In this document: positions 23,958 through 31,403 of the stretch, in pieces
Position numbering within the stretch: the stretch's first letter is position 1
Layout: every line of letters begins with the position of its first letter
NCBI GenBank assembly: GCA_946500295.1
Contig: CAMMVF010000008.1
Span: 21,326-85,325 of the forward strand
Source of the DNA: an uncultured Clostridia bacterium
GTDB taxonomy: Bacteria > Bacillota > Clostridia > Oscillospirales > Acutalibacteraceae
Length of the DNA: 64,000 nt
Reading direction: 5' to 3'
Made by a program: the position numbers and the translations under genes
The notes under the pieces: generated by a model
What the model saw: only the letters and a program-made list of their open reading frames with translations
The model's database searches: none
What the model was told of the DNA's origin: nothing

Positions 23958-24068
23958 CATCCTCCCACGAACCGCTTTGCGGTGAGTGGGAAGGATGGCA
24001 AGCACAGATTTTGTATATACAAACACAGTTTGTATATACAAAATCGGCTTGCTAGGGAAAACCCCTAG
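23958..24068. other. Putative origin of transfer (oriT)
   Basis: Directly upstream of mobC-relaxase lie three nested inverted repeats. CATCCTCCCAC/GTGGGAAGGATG (23958-23997) encloses ACCGC-TTT-GCGGT. A perfect 18-bp repeat at 24007-24024 and 24028-24045 has a 3-base spacer, and each arm contains the palindrome TTTGTATATACAAA. CTAGGG-AAAA-CCCCTAG lies at 24052-24068. Position and structure are those of MOBP oriTs; the nick is most likely in or next to GGCTTGCTAGGG (24046-24057), which is a guess from position. Confidence 0.65.
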
Positions 24069-24075
24069 AACCCCA

Positions 24076-24245
24076 AATCACTGCGTTCAGCAAAAAGTAA
24101 ATTTAATTTTTAAAACTGTAAAAAATCATTTTTAAAAAATGAAATTTTCCAATATTTAAATCTTAATTTGCAAAAATGCAAATTTCCGATTTTTAACTTA
24201 CTCTTTACTGAACGAGTAAATTTGAAGTTTTATTTTTCCAATAAA
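24076..24245. other. AT-rich non-coding stretch beside oriT
   Basis: Strongly AT-rich with A- and T-runs and short inverted repeats (AATTTGCA-AAAA-TGCAAATT near 24166-24185) and two related segments, GTTCAGCAAAAAGTAAATTT and its partial inverse near 24205. No gene. Could be the unwinding part of oriT or an ICE replication origin. Confidence 0.4.
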
Positions 24246-24297
24246 AAAAGACCAACAGAAAAAGAATTAATAAAATTACTCATTCTCTTGTTGGTCT
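24246..24297 (-). terminator. Terminator overlapping the end of the coiled-coil gene
   Basis: AGACCAACA (24247-24255) pairs with TGTTGGTCT (24288-24296); on the minus strand the stem runs into TTTTTTTATT. The gene's last codons and stop lie in the loop. Confidence 0.75.
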
Positions 24298-24533
24298 TGT
24301 GAATTTTGCGACATCGCCGCCTCGAGAATTTTTTCAAATTCTGAAGCCGTGGTTATATTTTTCTCATCTATAATTTTTAGGATTTTTTGTTTTTCCTCCT
24401 TTTGCTGTTTCGCTTTAAGCGCTCTGATTTTTTGCTTGAGTGATTTTATTTTAGATTTCGCTTTTTCAATAGCTTCCTCGTGTTGTAGAATTTTAAGCTC
24501 ACAGGCTTCTATTTCTTTTAGATAGTCTTTCAT
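24276..24533 (-). CDS. Small coiled-coil protein (DUF4315-like), 85 aa
   Basis: Residues 5-55 are a Lys/Glu coiled coil (ACELKILQHEEAIEKAKSKI) and a short second part (NITTASEFEKILEAAM) follows. Small coiled-coil proteins of this type occur next to mobilisation genes in clostridial ICEs; assignment to DUF4315 is from memory of the family and is tentative. Weak ribosome site (GGGTGA). Downstream of ssb in the same direction. Confidence 0.6.
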   Translation of the reverse strand: MKDYLKEIEACELKILQHEEAIEKAKSKIKSLKQKIRALKAKQQKEEKQKILKIIDEKNITTASEFEKILEAAMSQNSQDQQENE

Positions 24534-24545
24534 AAAATCACCCGG

Positions 24546-24965
24546 TTAATTTTCATCATCTAAATAAACGTCAAGGGGAGGGGCTGCGTCGTCATCTGGA
24601 ATAGGAATTTTTTCTGCGGGAACAGCAGTTGATGATTTTTTAGCTCCGGCAAAATACACCTGCTCGACATTGATGAAAACGGATTTCCTTTTGTTATTAT
24701 CCTTATCAGTATAAATGCTGGTTTTTAATTCGCCTTTAATGATAAGCTCCTGTCCCTTTTCAAAATGATTTGAAATTAATTCCGCCGTGCCTCTCCATGC
24801 GATGCAATCAAAAAAATCACAACCATAACTTCCGTCCGGTTCTTTGTAATTTCTTTGACAGGCGATTGAAAATCTCAAAAACTTAATTTCCTTATCATCT
24901 GTCTTTTTAATTTGAAGAGTCGGACTCTGAGTCAGTCTCCCCGACATGGTTATTACGTTCAGCAT
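24546..24965 (-). CDS. ssb: Single-stranded DNA-binding protein
   Basis: OB-fold SSB protecting transferred single strands. LNVITMSGRLTQSP is the standard first strand and FLRFSIACQRNYKEPDGS the second; FFDCIAWRGTAELISNHFEKGQ includes the conserved tryptophan region. The tail is acidic (PDDDAAPPLDVYLDDEN) but lacks the classic DDDIPF end. AAAGGAGAG precedes ATG 24965. Its start overlaps the HTH gene by 59 bp. Confidence 0.92.
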   Translation of the reverse strand: MLNVITMSGRLTQSPTLQIKKTDDKEIKFLRFSIACQRNYKEPDGSYGCDFFDCIAWRGTAELISNHFEKGQELIIKGELKTSIYTDKDNNKRKSVFINVEQVYFAGAKKSSTAVPAEKIPIPDDDAAPPLDVYLDDEN

Positions 24966-25227
24966 TTTTTATCTCTCCTTTTGCCTTTAAGTATTTTTCA
25001 AAAAATTCAGCTTCACTTATTTCAAATGCGTTGCTTAACAATTCAATAATCTCAAGTTTTGGACAACAATGACTTCTCTCCCAATATGTATAGGTAGCAC
25101 GATTAACTCCTATCTTTTCGGCTACGCTCTCCTGACTGAGATATCTTTCCTTCCTTAGAGCATATAATGTTTTGGCTATAGCTTTGTTAGAAATATTATT
25201 ATTTGCTTTTCTTTTAATGGGTCTCAT
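24907..25227 (-). CDS. XRE-family HTH regulator, 106 aa
   Basis: Residues 15-75 form a Cro/CI-type HTH (IAKTLYALRKERYLSQESVA, GVNRATYTYWERSHCCPKLE). Likely controls ICE operons. The ATG 25227 directly abuts AGGAG with no spacing, so the true start may be slightly downstream (ATT at 25218 is at the right distance but rare). The last 20 codons overlap ssb in another frame. Confidence 0.75.
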   Translation of the reverse strand: MRPIKRKANNNISNKAIAKTLYALRKERYLSQESVAEKIGVNRATYTYWERSHCCPKLEIIELLSNAFEISEAEFFEKYLKAKGEIKNAERNNHVGETDSESDSSN

Positions 25228-25249
25228 CTCCTACATTGAATTTTTGTTT

Positions 25250-25501
25250 TCAAAACGATAGATAAGCTTTTACTATCACCTCCTCAAAATATTTTCTTGT
25301 ATCTGAATTTAGCAGAACAATTAGCTCAGGGCTTTGCTTGCTTCTTTGAGGAAAAGCTACATGGTATTTCTCAGCAGTTTTTATTATCTTAATATCCTTA
25401 ATTAAAAGCGAGTTTTCTACTGTAATATCTGCATACGCTTTTAATCTTGGCAAGCCCTCAACTAATCGGATTCTTACATCGGTTATCTTTGGAATTTGCA
25501 A
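25250..25501 (-). CDS. SpoVG-like protein, 83 aa
   Basis: Single SpoVG-type domain: KITDVRIRLVEGLPRLKAYA, then DITVENSLLIKDIKII, then YHVAFPQR, close to the family order of strands. Start is TTG 25501, immediately after the parB stop, with AAGGAGG inside the parB end, so the pair is coupled. A second, double-domain SpoVG-like protein is encoded upstream of virD4. Family members are small nucleic-acid-binding regulators. Confidence 0.72.
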   Translation of the reverse strand: MQIPKITDVRIRLVEGLPRLKAYADITVENSLLIKDIKIIKTAEKYHVAFPQRSKQSPELIVLLNSDTRKYFEEVIVKAYLSF

Positions 25502-26596
25502 TTAATCCGCCTCCTTAGATGTGAGGGTGCATTTTAGAAAATTTAGAATTTCATCATGCTTCATTTGATTTACTAATCGGCGGGAACGGATCAGATTGCG
25601 AACACATTCATCCACTTCTGTATAGGTGAATTTTTCAGTTTCACCATTTGAAGAAACTGAAACGTCTGAATTGTCAAGCTCACAGGAAAAATTAAATTTA
25701 TGTAATTCACGATGTCCGCTGGGGGGCTTGAGAAAATCTTTTCCTGCTTCCTTTGGAGTGGGCAGCATACGAAGATAGAAAAGCATTAATTCCTCGTGGT
25801 TATACATTTCAGGAATTGCACTCTCAAGCAATTTATATCTTTCGATATCATTGCTTTGATCTTTTGAGTTTTCTGCTGCTTCATTTGCGTTATCGTTACT
25901 ACTGCCATCGTAAACCTCAAATTCAGTCTCAGCTGTATTATTATCTTCAGCCGTTCGTTCTTGTATGTTAGTTTCGGCTTCGTCATTCTGATGAGCGAGC
26001 TTGTATGCGGAATTGATTGAGACAGAGCCGTCTTCTACCGATCTTTGAATTACGGGATCAAGCTGTGCAATGCTGTCGTATTTTCTTACCTGACGTTCAG
26101 AAACATGAAGCATATTTGCGATGTTTTTCTGTAATCCTCCTGTGAGCTTACCCTCGTCTCTAAGCTTCTGTAAAAGCTCCCTGACTCGCTTATAAAAGCT
26201 GAATTTCTGAGCTGAGGTGTATTCCCTTGTCTCAAGATTTGCTTCATGCAGCCTTAATTCAGCTTGTACGGCTTCCAGTCCATCGTAAACCACACAGGGC
26301 ACAGTTTTCCATTTGAGCCGTGAAATCGCCTTGTAGCGTCGTTCTCCGCTTATCAAATGATACTTGCCATCGCTGTCCTTATTCACACACAGCGGCTCTA
26401 TCAGCCCGTAGGCTTCAATGCTTTGAGCGAGCCGGTCTATGGTCTCGTCATCATCATTCTCGTTATACGGATTAAACTCTGCTGTTACGATGTCCTCAAG
26501 CGGAACCAGTTCCTGTCTGCTCGTGTTTTTAAGCTCAGATACCGATTCGGAGGCGGCTGAAAAGGCAGAGTTGAGATTTTCTAAATTAATAGCCAT
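25502..26596 (-). CDS. parB: ParB-family partition protein, 364 aa
   Basis: N-terminal ParB/Srx domain with ISGERRYKAIS (box II) near residue 85 and LRLHEANLETREYT; central HTH (LQKNIANMLHVSERQVRKYDS). The C-terminal 150 residues are acidic and unlike chromosomal ParB. Would bind parS-like sites and act with ParA, but here parA is 3.4 kb upstream, separated by a cassette. GGAACCAGTTCC occurs within codons near residue 30. Confidence 0.9.
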   Translation of the reverse strand: MAINLENLNSAFSAASESVSELKNTSRQELVPLEDIVTAEFNPYNENDDDETIDRLAQSIEAYGLIEPLCVNKDSDGKYHLISGERRYKAISRLKWKTVPCVVYDGLEAVQAELRLHEANLETREYTSAQKFSFYKRVRELLQKLRDEGKLTGGLQKNIANMLHVSERQVRKYDSIAQLDPVIQRSVEDGSVSINSAYKLAHQNDEAETNIQERTAEDNNTAETEFEVYDGSSNDNANEAAENSKDQSNDIERYKLLESAIPEMYNHEELMLFYLRMLPTPKEAGKDFLKPPSGHRELHKFNFSCELDNSDVSVSSNGETEKFTYTEVDECVRNLIRSRRLVNQMKHDEILNFLKCTLTSKEAD

Positions 26597-26628
26597 AATT
26601 GTTCATTCCTTTCATACTTGTATATAAT

Positions 26629-26841
26629 TTAAGAAAGCAGCAGAGCTGCCAGAGCTTCGCTGCGCGAGGTGAATACAGACTGTCCTACGGCGTTTCTGTC
26701 AACCGAGAACATGTATCCTCCGTTTAAAAATCTGACTGAAAGCTTAAGCTTATCATTTTCAAACGTCGCCTCTACAGGCAGGATTCTTTCCTCCATCCAC
26801 CAGAACCTGCCGCCCGGCGAGCGTACATAATACATTTTCAT
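26629..26841 (-). CDS. Hypothetical protein, 70 aa
   Basis: Start ATG 26841 (MKMYYVRSPGGRFWW) has AGGAGA upstream; a longer frame to 26904 would overlap the divergent small gene and lacks a good ribosome site. Reads as a small beta-rich domain (VEATFENDKLKLSVRFLNGG). Directly upstream of parB, same direction. Function unknown. Confidence 0.6.
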   Translation of the reverse strand: MKMYYVRSPGGRFWWMEERILPVEATFENDKLKLSVRFLNGGYMFSVDRNAVGQSVFTSRSEALAALLLS

Positions 26842-26902
26842 CTCTGTTTCATCTCCTGAATAAATTTTAATATCCTTCACATACTTCTTTCGAGGTGATA
26901 CC

Positions 26903-27073
26903 ATGAATGAACTACCTTTGGGTTTCGGTATGTCATTAGCTCAACATCCTGCTGCAATGGAAAAGTTTGCAAAAATGTCAGATGAGCAAAAGTCCGAAAT
27001 TCTCTCAGAAATCCATAACATCAATTCAAAAGAAGAAATGCAGGCATTTGTATCTAAACTCGCTCATTATTAG
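26903..27073 (+). CDS. Small conserved-type protein, 56 aa
   Basis: ATG 26903 follows CGAGGTG at 6 bases. The protein begins MNELPLGFGMSLAQHPAAME and ends NSKEEMQAFVSKLAHY. Short proteins with this LPLGFGMALA start and helical body are common in Clostridia (family memory), function unknown. It is transcribed opposite to its neighbours and ends in its own terminator, so it is an independent plus-strand unit inside the maintenance region. Confidence 0.75.
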   Translation: MNELPLGFGMSLAQHPAAMEKFAKMSDEQKSEILSEIHNINSKEEMQAFVSKLAHY

Positions 27074-27084
27074 TGGGCGAGTTT
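27056..27084 (+). terminator. Terminator of the 56-aa gene
   Basis: AAACTCGC (27056-27063) pairs with GCGAGTTT (27077-27084); the stop codon TAG is in the loop. Short T-tract on the plus strand (GTTTCTTC). Confidence 0.65.
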
Positions 27085-27095
27085 CTTCATATGTA

Positions 27096-27389
27096 TCACT
27101 TTTCCTCAGCAATCACGATAGCGTTGTATATGACTATACGCTTTCCATTTAGGTCAAACAAAACCTTACCAGAATACTCTCCATCTTCGATATCGGTTTT
27201 GCCTTCGTAACTTTTAAGCACATTCCCGGTATTGTCATAAACCGTGATAACACGCTCAAGGCCACCGGTTAAATCAGACTGTACTGTTTTTATTTCACGA
27301 CTGCAACTCTCACATCCGGTTAAAGCTGTCGCTATTATGGTAATGATTGCCGCTAAAATTACTATTACAAACATTCTTTTTCTTGACAT
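27096..27389 (-). CDS. Small lipoprotein (DUF5052-like), 97 aa
   Basis: Signal peptide with lipobox LTGC at about residues 23-26 (MFVIVILAAIITIIATALTGC region). The mature part reads SDLTGGLERVITVYDNTGNV, then GKVLFDLNGKRIVIYNA, a pattern I recall from small lipoproteins of Firmicutes plasmids and phages. Anchored outside the membrane. Last gene of the parA-led membrane cassette. GGAGG precedes ATG 27389. Confidence 0.75.
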   Translation of the reverse strand: MSRKRMFVIVILAAIITIIATALTGCESCSREIKTVQSDLTGGLERVITVYDNTGNVLKSYEGKTDIEDGEYSGKVLFDLNGKRIVIYNAIVIAEEK

Positions 27390-27403
27390 TTAGCTTTCCT
27401 CCT

Positions 27404-28030
27404 TTATTCTACAATCCAGTTTTTAGCTTCATTTTTATCAAACTCGAAATTAACTTTTCCCTCCAGTAACAATCCGTATTTATTTGTTGTATATGGTTTG
27501 TTCAGAGAGCAATATGGAATATTAATTTTTAACGTTTTATAATTTTTAAAATCCACAATCGCTGTATCAATATCACTCCTAATAAATACCCATGTTTTTT
27601 CAAAGAAAATTTGAGTAACCAGACCTACCTGCGAAATAGTAAACATTAACTGCTGACCGTTCAATTCCAGATCCAGCACCTCAGTACAATGAGCTATTGT
27701 CCATAACTTTCTGATGTGCTCTGAGTACAATTCTTCATCCATATTATAAAACGACCTATCGCTATGACAGTCCTTTAAATGATTTTCAATAACTAATACA
27801 ATTCCAACTATTAAAAAAAATGAAATTAAAAGTGTAATCCACGCAGGTGTTAATTTAGAATAATAACTCCACATTATCACCATGAAGTAAAATATTAAAA
27901 AGCTCATAGAAATAGTTAGCCGTATTCTATTAGATCTTCTATCCCGTTTAAAGTCTTCCTTATTTTTCTCAATTTTCATTTTATATTGGCGTTCCAGATC
28001 GGATAAACTAATTTGTTCAAATTTTATCAC
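27404..28030 (-). CDS. Cassette membrane protein 3, about 208 aa
   Basis: GTG 28030 is preferred because GGGGG lies 8 bases upstream; ATG 28045 is an alternative. A basic helix (ERQYKMKIEKNKEDFKRDRR) precedes two membrane helices (ISMSFLIFYFMVIMW; ITLLISFFLIVGIVLVI). The C-terminal 110 residues are cytoplasmic and beta-rich (LDLELNGQQLMFTISQVG). Layout resembles small membrane-anchored YcxB-like domains, but I cannot confirm. Part of the four-gene unknown cassette. Confidence 0.65.
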   Translation of the reverse strand: MIKFEQISLSDLERQYKMKIEKNKEDFKRDRRSNRIRLTISMSFLIFYFMVIMWSYYSKLTPAWITLLISFFLIVGIVLVIENHLKDCHSDRSFYNMDEELYSEHIRKLWTIAHCTEVLDLELNGQQLMFTISQVGLVTQIFFEKTWVFIRSDIDTAIVDFKNYKTLKINIPYCSLNKPYTTNKYGLLLEGKVNFEFDKNEAKNWIVE

Positions 28031-28051
28031 TACAATAACCCCCATTACATC

Positions 28052-28489
28052 TTAGTAAAATCTGTAGTTTTTATACTCGTAAGTAATAAATGTAAATAAA
28101 CTAGTTTTTTTAATCTCACTAATTTCAACCTTGCTCGGCGAATCAGAGTCTATCTCAACAATCAGCTCATTGCTTTCATATATCTCATATTTTTCGCCAT
28201 TAACAGTAAACCGGTATTTCCCGTCTGTCACTAGGTCAGCAGAAAAGATTGATACATCGTATGTACTGCTGCTAATCTCTTCGCTAATGGTTGGAGAATG
28301 ACCGGAAATCTCCAGTGACACAATAGGCAAAATCATCATTACCATTACAATCTCTATAAAAATACAAACTATGACAACCCGTTCATGGAAAATAATTCTG
28401 TGAAAAATACTTCCCCATATGGATGATCTAACTAGCATTGTAATTATGATACCTAAAATCAATATTACTACCATCATAATCCAAATCAT
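28052..28489 (-). CDS. Cassette membrane protein 2, 145 aa
   Basis: Two N-terminal membrane helices (MIWIMMVVILILGIIITML; VVIVCIFIEIVMVMMILPIV) are followed by a short extracytoplasmic or cytoplasmic beta domain (KYRFTVNGEKYEIYESNEL). ATG 28489 overlaps the upstream stop (ATGA). Unknown function; tightly coupled to its neighbours. Confidence 0.65.
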   Translation of the reverse strand: MIWIMMVVILILGIIITMLVRSSIWGSIFHRIIFHERVVIVCIFIEIVMVMMILPIVSLEISGHSPTISEEISSSTYDVSIFSADLVTDGKYRFTVNGEKYEIYESNELIVEIDSDSPSKVEISEIKKTSLFTFITYEYKNYRFY

Positions 28490-29061
28490 TTTATTCCATC
28501 CTCCGAGCCGACAGCTTCACGGAGCGACTCAATATTTATATCTTCCTTTGATAGATTTTCTATTTTGTATCCGTAAGGCACGCTAATAATCTTACTACCA
28601 ATATCTATCTCAGAACCGGATATGTCTGTTTTTTCCTGTACCTTGCAGCGGATCACGGCATGCTCTATGAAATGATTTTTATTTTCCACGGCCACATCCA
28701 GTTCCCAAAAATCAGACATTGGGATGTTGTAATCTGTTTCTCTGCTGAAATCTGGGGTTTTCCCTAAATACGATAGTTTTGCCTCTTTCACTCTTCCTCC
28801 TTTTACAGCTTGTGCAAAATTGATCGACGCATCTCTATTCACAATCATCATAAACAAAACTACCGCTGCTAACCCAGATATAATTACAGCCGCCAAAGTT
28901 AAAATATTCGCCTGTTGTTCTCCAAACAAATCACCAATATGGAAAACTCCGTTAGTAACTGCAAGACATATGTACTGAATTATTATCGCCAAAATTAAGC
29001 AACACATAATTATTTTCCTTTTTCGCATATGATTTACGCAGCCATTTGCAAACGTGACCAT
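28486..29061 (-). CDS. Cassette membrane protein 1, 191 aa
   Basis: ATG 29061 follows GTGGAGGTTG; an earlier in-frame ATG lacks this site. Two membrane helices (IIMCCLILAIIIQYICLAV; ILTLAAVIISGLAAVVLFM) and a soluble C-terminal domain of about 110 residues (WELDVAVENKNHFIEHAVI). No family recognised. Coupled by a 4-bp overlap to the next gene. Confidence 0.65.
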   Translation of the reverse strand: MVTFANGCVNHMRKRKIIMCCLILAIIIQYICLAVTNGVFHIGDLFGEQQANILTLAAVIISGLAAVVLFMMIVNRDASINFAQAVKGGRVKEAKLSYLGKTPDFSRETDYNIPMSDFWELDVAVENKNHFIEHAVIRCKVQEKTDISGSEIDIGSKIISVPYGYKIENLSKEDINIESLREAVGSEDGIK

Positions 29062-29089
29062 TTTTACAACCTCCACTCTATTACCAAAA

Positions 29090-29962
29090 TCATAGTTTTT
29101 TCTCATATATCTTTTTATAACAACTGCATTTTGTTGGGAAATTATTCACATTATTAAACAAATTAATATTATCACGGAATATTATTTCAAATCTTTCGGG
29201 CGAAAGAATATAAGTTGAAATTTCATGTATTCCATTGTGTTCACCGCCCCATCCCAATGATGTAATGTCATACGAGATTATATAACCATTATTTTCGGCA
29301 TATCTTAACTTTGGTGTAGGTAATAATTCAAACATTGATTCACGGCTATATACACACTGCACCATTTCATGAGGATCTACAATAAATGATTCATACTTAT
29401 CAAAGAACAATTCCTCGCATTTATTATATATTTTAAAATCTACAACTATTAACAATTCGGTTAACACCTTAATTAACTTATCATTAAAATTAATATTCAT
29501 GCTTGGAACCAGAGAAAAAATACAAGAATATCTATATTTGTTTCTTGTAGTTATAAGATTTTTTAACTTTTCCCGTTTTTCGCCCTTCGGCAACCATTTT
29601 TCGTTCACAGTATTCCACATATTCAGACAGTGTTCTCGACAATAATATAAATCAATCTGAATAATATCTAATTCGTGAAAATTAAATTTTTTTATAATAC
29701 CATCACCATCTTTAGTTTTTGTTAATGGTATAAATTTTCGATATACATCCTTTACGTCTTTCATACCATAAAAAGTACAGATTACTTTATTTAGATCATT
29801 CGTATCAATATAATAATCATCATCTATTTCATTCTCGAACAGTAATTCTATGGCCCCTATAATTTCTACCATTTCCCATGGCGCTCTGTTGCTCTCAACA
29901 ATAAGACAAGAATGTGCGCTGTCATAAAAATAAGCATTATCTAATTTATATATTCGTTTCAT
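29090..29962 (-). CDS. Unknown soluble cassette protein, 290 aa
   Basis: Acidic protein without signal or membrane segment; conserved-looking features include a Cys/His cluster (YYCREHCLNMW) and a Gly/His-rich loop (LGWGGEHNGIHE, about residues 236-247). It starts 18 bases after parA with AAAGGAG, so it is transcribed with parA. Together with three membrane proteins and a lipoprotein downstream it forms a five-gene insert between parA and parB. No function recognised. Confidence 0.65.
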   Translation of the reverse strand: MKRIYKLDNAYFYDSAHSCLIVESNRAPWEMVEIIGAIELLFENEIDDDYYIDTNDLNKVICTFYGMKDVKDVYRKFIPLTKTKDGDGIIKKFNFHELDIIQIDLYYCREHCLNMWNTVNEKWLPKGEKREKLKNLITTRNKYRYSCIFSLVPSMNINFNDKLIKVLTELLIVVDFKIYNKCEELFFDKYESFIVDPHEMVQCVYSRESMFELLPTPKLRYAENNGYIISYDITSLGWGGEHNGIHEISTYILSPERFEIIFRDNINLFNNVNNFPTKCSCYKKIYEKKL

Positions 29963-29980
29963 AATGTCATATACTCCTTT

Positions 29981-30745
29981 TCATAGTTGCTCCATCAGTT
30001 CCTCCGCCAACGCCGAGTAATCTATTGCTCCGTTACAACGCTTGTCGTAGTCTATAATAGGCTTGTGATGGTTAATAGCCTCTGACAGCTTTGTGTTCTT
30101 ACGTATAACGGTATTAAAAACGGGCAAAAGCTTCTGTTGCTTAAACGCCCTCGTATATGCTGTTTTATTGTTTGTGTTTTCATACATTGTTATCAGTACC
30201 CCAAGCACCGTAAGCTTGGGGTTGGTAAAGCGTTTTATTTCAGTAACCTCTTCGGCTATCTGAATGAGTCCCGGAATTGCAAAATCATCCGGAATTACCG
30301 GTAAGATTATATAATCTGAAGCAGTCAGGGCGTTTTCCTTGACTCTTTCTCCTGAAGGAGGGCAGTCAAATAAGATGATGTCGTAATCTTTGTCTAAACT
30401 CTCTATGGAAGACAAAAGCAAATATTCCTGCCTGCGCGTCATCATCATTAAATGAGTTTCAATTTCCCTAAAGCGGCGGCTCGACGGCAGGATGTCAAGT
30501 CCTTCATACCCGGTGTGCCTAACCGCCTCCTGAGGTGTACATCTATCGGTCATTACCTCATAGATCGTTTTTTCAATTTGCTTGTGTTCGGGAATGTAAT
30601 ATGAGGTTGCGTAAGCTTGTTTATCAAGATCGACAAGTAAAACCTTAAGCTTATACTTGATTGCAAATATTGCCGCCAAATTTACGGCTGTCGTTGTTTT
30701 TCCGCAGCCGCCCTTTTCGTAGGTTATTGCTATTTTCTTTGCCAT
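29981..30745 (-). CDS. parA: ParA-family partition ATPase, 254 aa
   Basis: Walker-type ATPase for ICE maintenance. The deviant Walker A is KGGCGKTT (Cys where Val is usual), A' is VLLVDLDKQAYAT and Walker B is IILFDCPPSG. Start ATG 30745 (MAKKIAITYE) follows AAAGGATG. ParB is encoded downstream but separated by a cassette of 2.9 kb and an opposing small gene. Confidence 0.92.
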   Translation of the reverse strand: MAKKIAITYEKGGCGKTTTAVNLAAIFAIKYKLKVLLVDLDKQAYATSYYIPEHKQIEKTIYEVMTDRCTPQEAVRHTGYEGLDILPSSRRFREIETHLMMMTRRQEYLLLSSIESLDKDYDIILFDCPPSGERVKENALTASDYIILPVIPDDFAIPGLIQIAEEVTEIKRFTNPKLTVLGVLITMYENTNNKTAYTRAFKQQKLLPVFNTVIRKNTKLSEAINHHKPIIDYDKRCNGAIDYSALAEELMEQL

Positions 30746-30770
30746 AATTGTCATCCTTTCCTAAATGAAA

Positions 30771-30798
30771 TACGGGGGAACATAGTAGTTCCCCCGTA
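30771..30798 (-). terminator. Hairpin between the coiled-coil gene and parA
   Basis: TACGGGGGAAC and GTTCCCCCGTA pair over 11 bp with a 6-base loop, followed on the minus strand by TTTCATTT. Likely terminator or attenuator before parA. Confidence 0.75.
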
Positions 30799-30825
30799 CA
30801 GTAAATAAGGCAGGTAGTCTCTGTC

Positions 30826-31329
30826 TTATAATCTCATATTTCTATTTTGACTTTGATTAAATTCCAGAATCTGAGTATTAAGCTCTTCAATTTTTTTCTT
30901 TAACTCTACGTTTTCACTTTGGAGTCTCTGAACCTCGCTCATGAGAAAAGTGAATTTTTCCATTTGCTTGTATGCGTCTCTTTGAGAAACCGTGAGATTG
31001 TCAAATTGAATATCCCTTTTTTTGATTTCTCCGTATATTTCTTTGTTAATTTCGGAAATAGCTTCAGTCTGCTTAATGTTTTGCTGAATGACGGTATTAA
31101 AATGATTGTTAATCTCCTTCGATAGATTATCATGCTCTTTCGATAGATTATCATGCTCTTTCGATAGGCTACTGTGCTCTTTCGATAAACCACCGTGCTC
31201 TTTTGTCAAATTCTTGTTATCTTTAGTTGACTTAAAAACATCAGCAATGAAGGTGCCAACCATTACAATCATACTGCAAACTACAACCCAATCCAAAATG
31301 AACTCACTTCCTAAGTCGATTTTTTTCAC
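30826..31329 (-). CDS. Membrane-anchored coiled coil with LSKEH repeats, 167 aa
   Basis: One N-terminal membrane helix (ILDWVVVCSMIVMVGTFIA) is followed by five tandem heptad units of the type LSKEHDN/LSKEHSS (residues about 42-77), then more coiled coil to the end. The unit is encoded by a 21-bp tandem repeat. Another ICE protein (46,729-47,484) carries the same LSREHSELSK signature. Start is uncertain: GTG 31329 lies within the GGAGGTG ribosome site. Role unknown. Confidence 0.7.
   Translation of the reverse strand: MKKIDLGSEFILDWVVVCSMIVMVGTFIADVFKSTKDNKNLTKEHGGLSKEHSSLSKEHDNLSKEHDNLSKEINNHFNTVIQQNIKQTEAISEINKEIYGEIKKRDIQFDNLTVSQRDAYKQMEKFTFLMSEVQRLQSENVELKKKIEELNTQILEFNQSQNRNMRL
31118..31201. 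repeat. 21-bp tandem repeat encoding LSKEH heptads
   Basis: Four units of TTCGATAGATTATCATGCTCT and close variants, in register with codons. Units 1 and 2 are identical, so copy number may vary by slippage. Confidence 0.9.
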
Positions 31330-31357
31330 CTCCTATTATATTATTTGTGAAATAAAA

Positions 31358-31399
31358 TTACAAGGGGCGAAAACAACAATTTATTTTCGCCCCTTGTAA
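31358..31399. terminator. Strong bidirectional terminator after the pilus operon
   Basis: TTACAAGGGGCGAAAA (31358-31373) pairs perfectly with TTTTCGCCCCTTGTAA (31384-31399), 16 bp with a 10-base loop. It ends the pilus operon on the minus strand. Confidence 0.9.
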
Positions 31400-31403
31400 A
31401 AGA

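Noticed and set aside
26497..26518. GGAACCAGTTCC in parB as a further copy of the palindrome family
   Set aside because: Only the 12-bp core matches and the outer arms do not pair; may be chance, so not listed as a copy.
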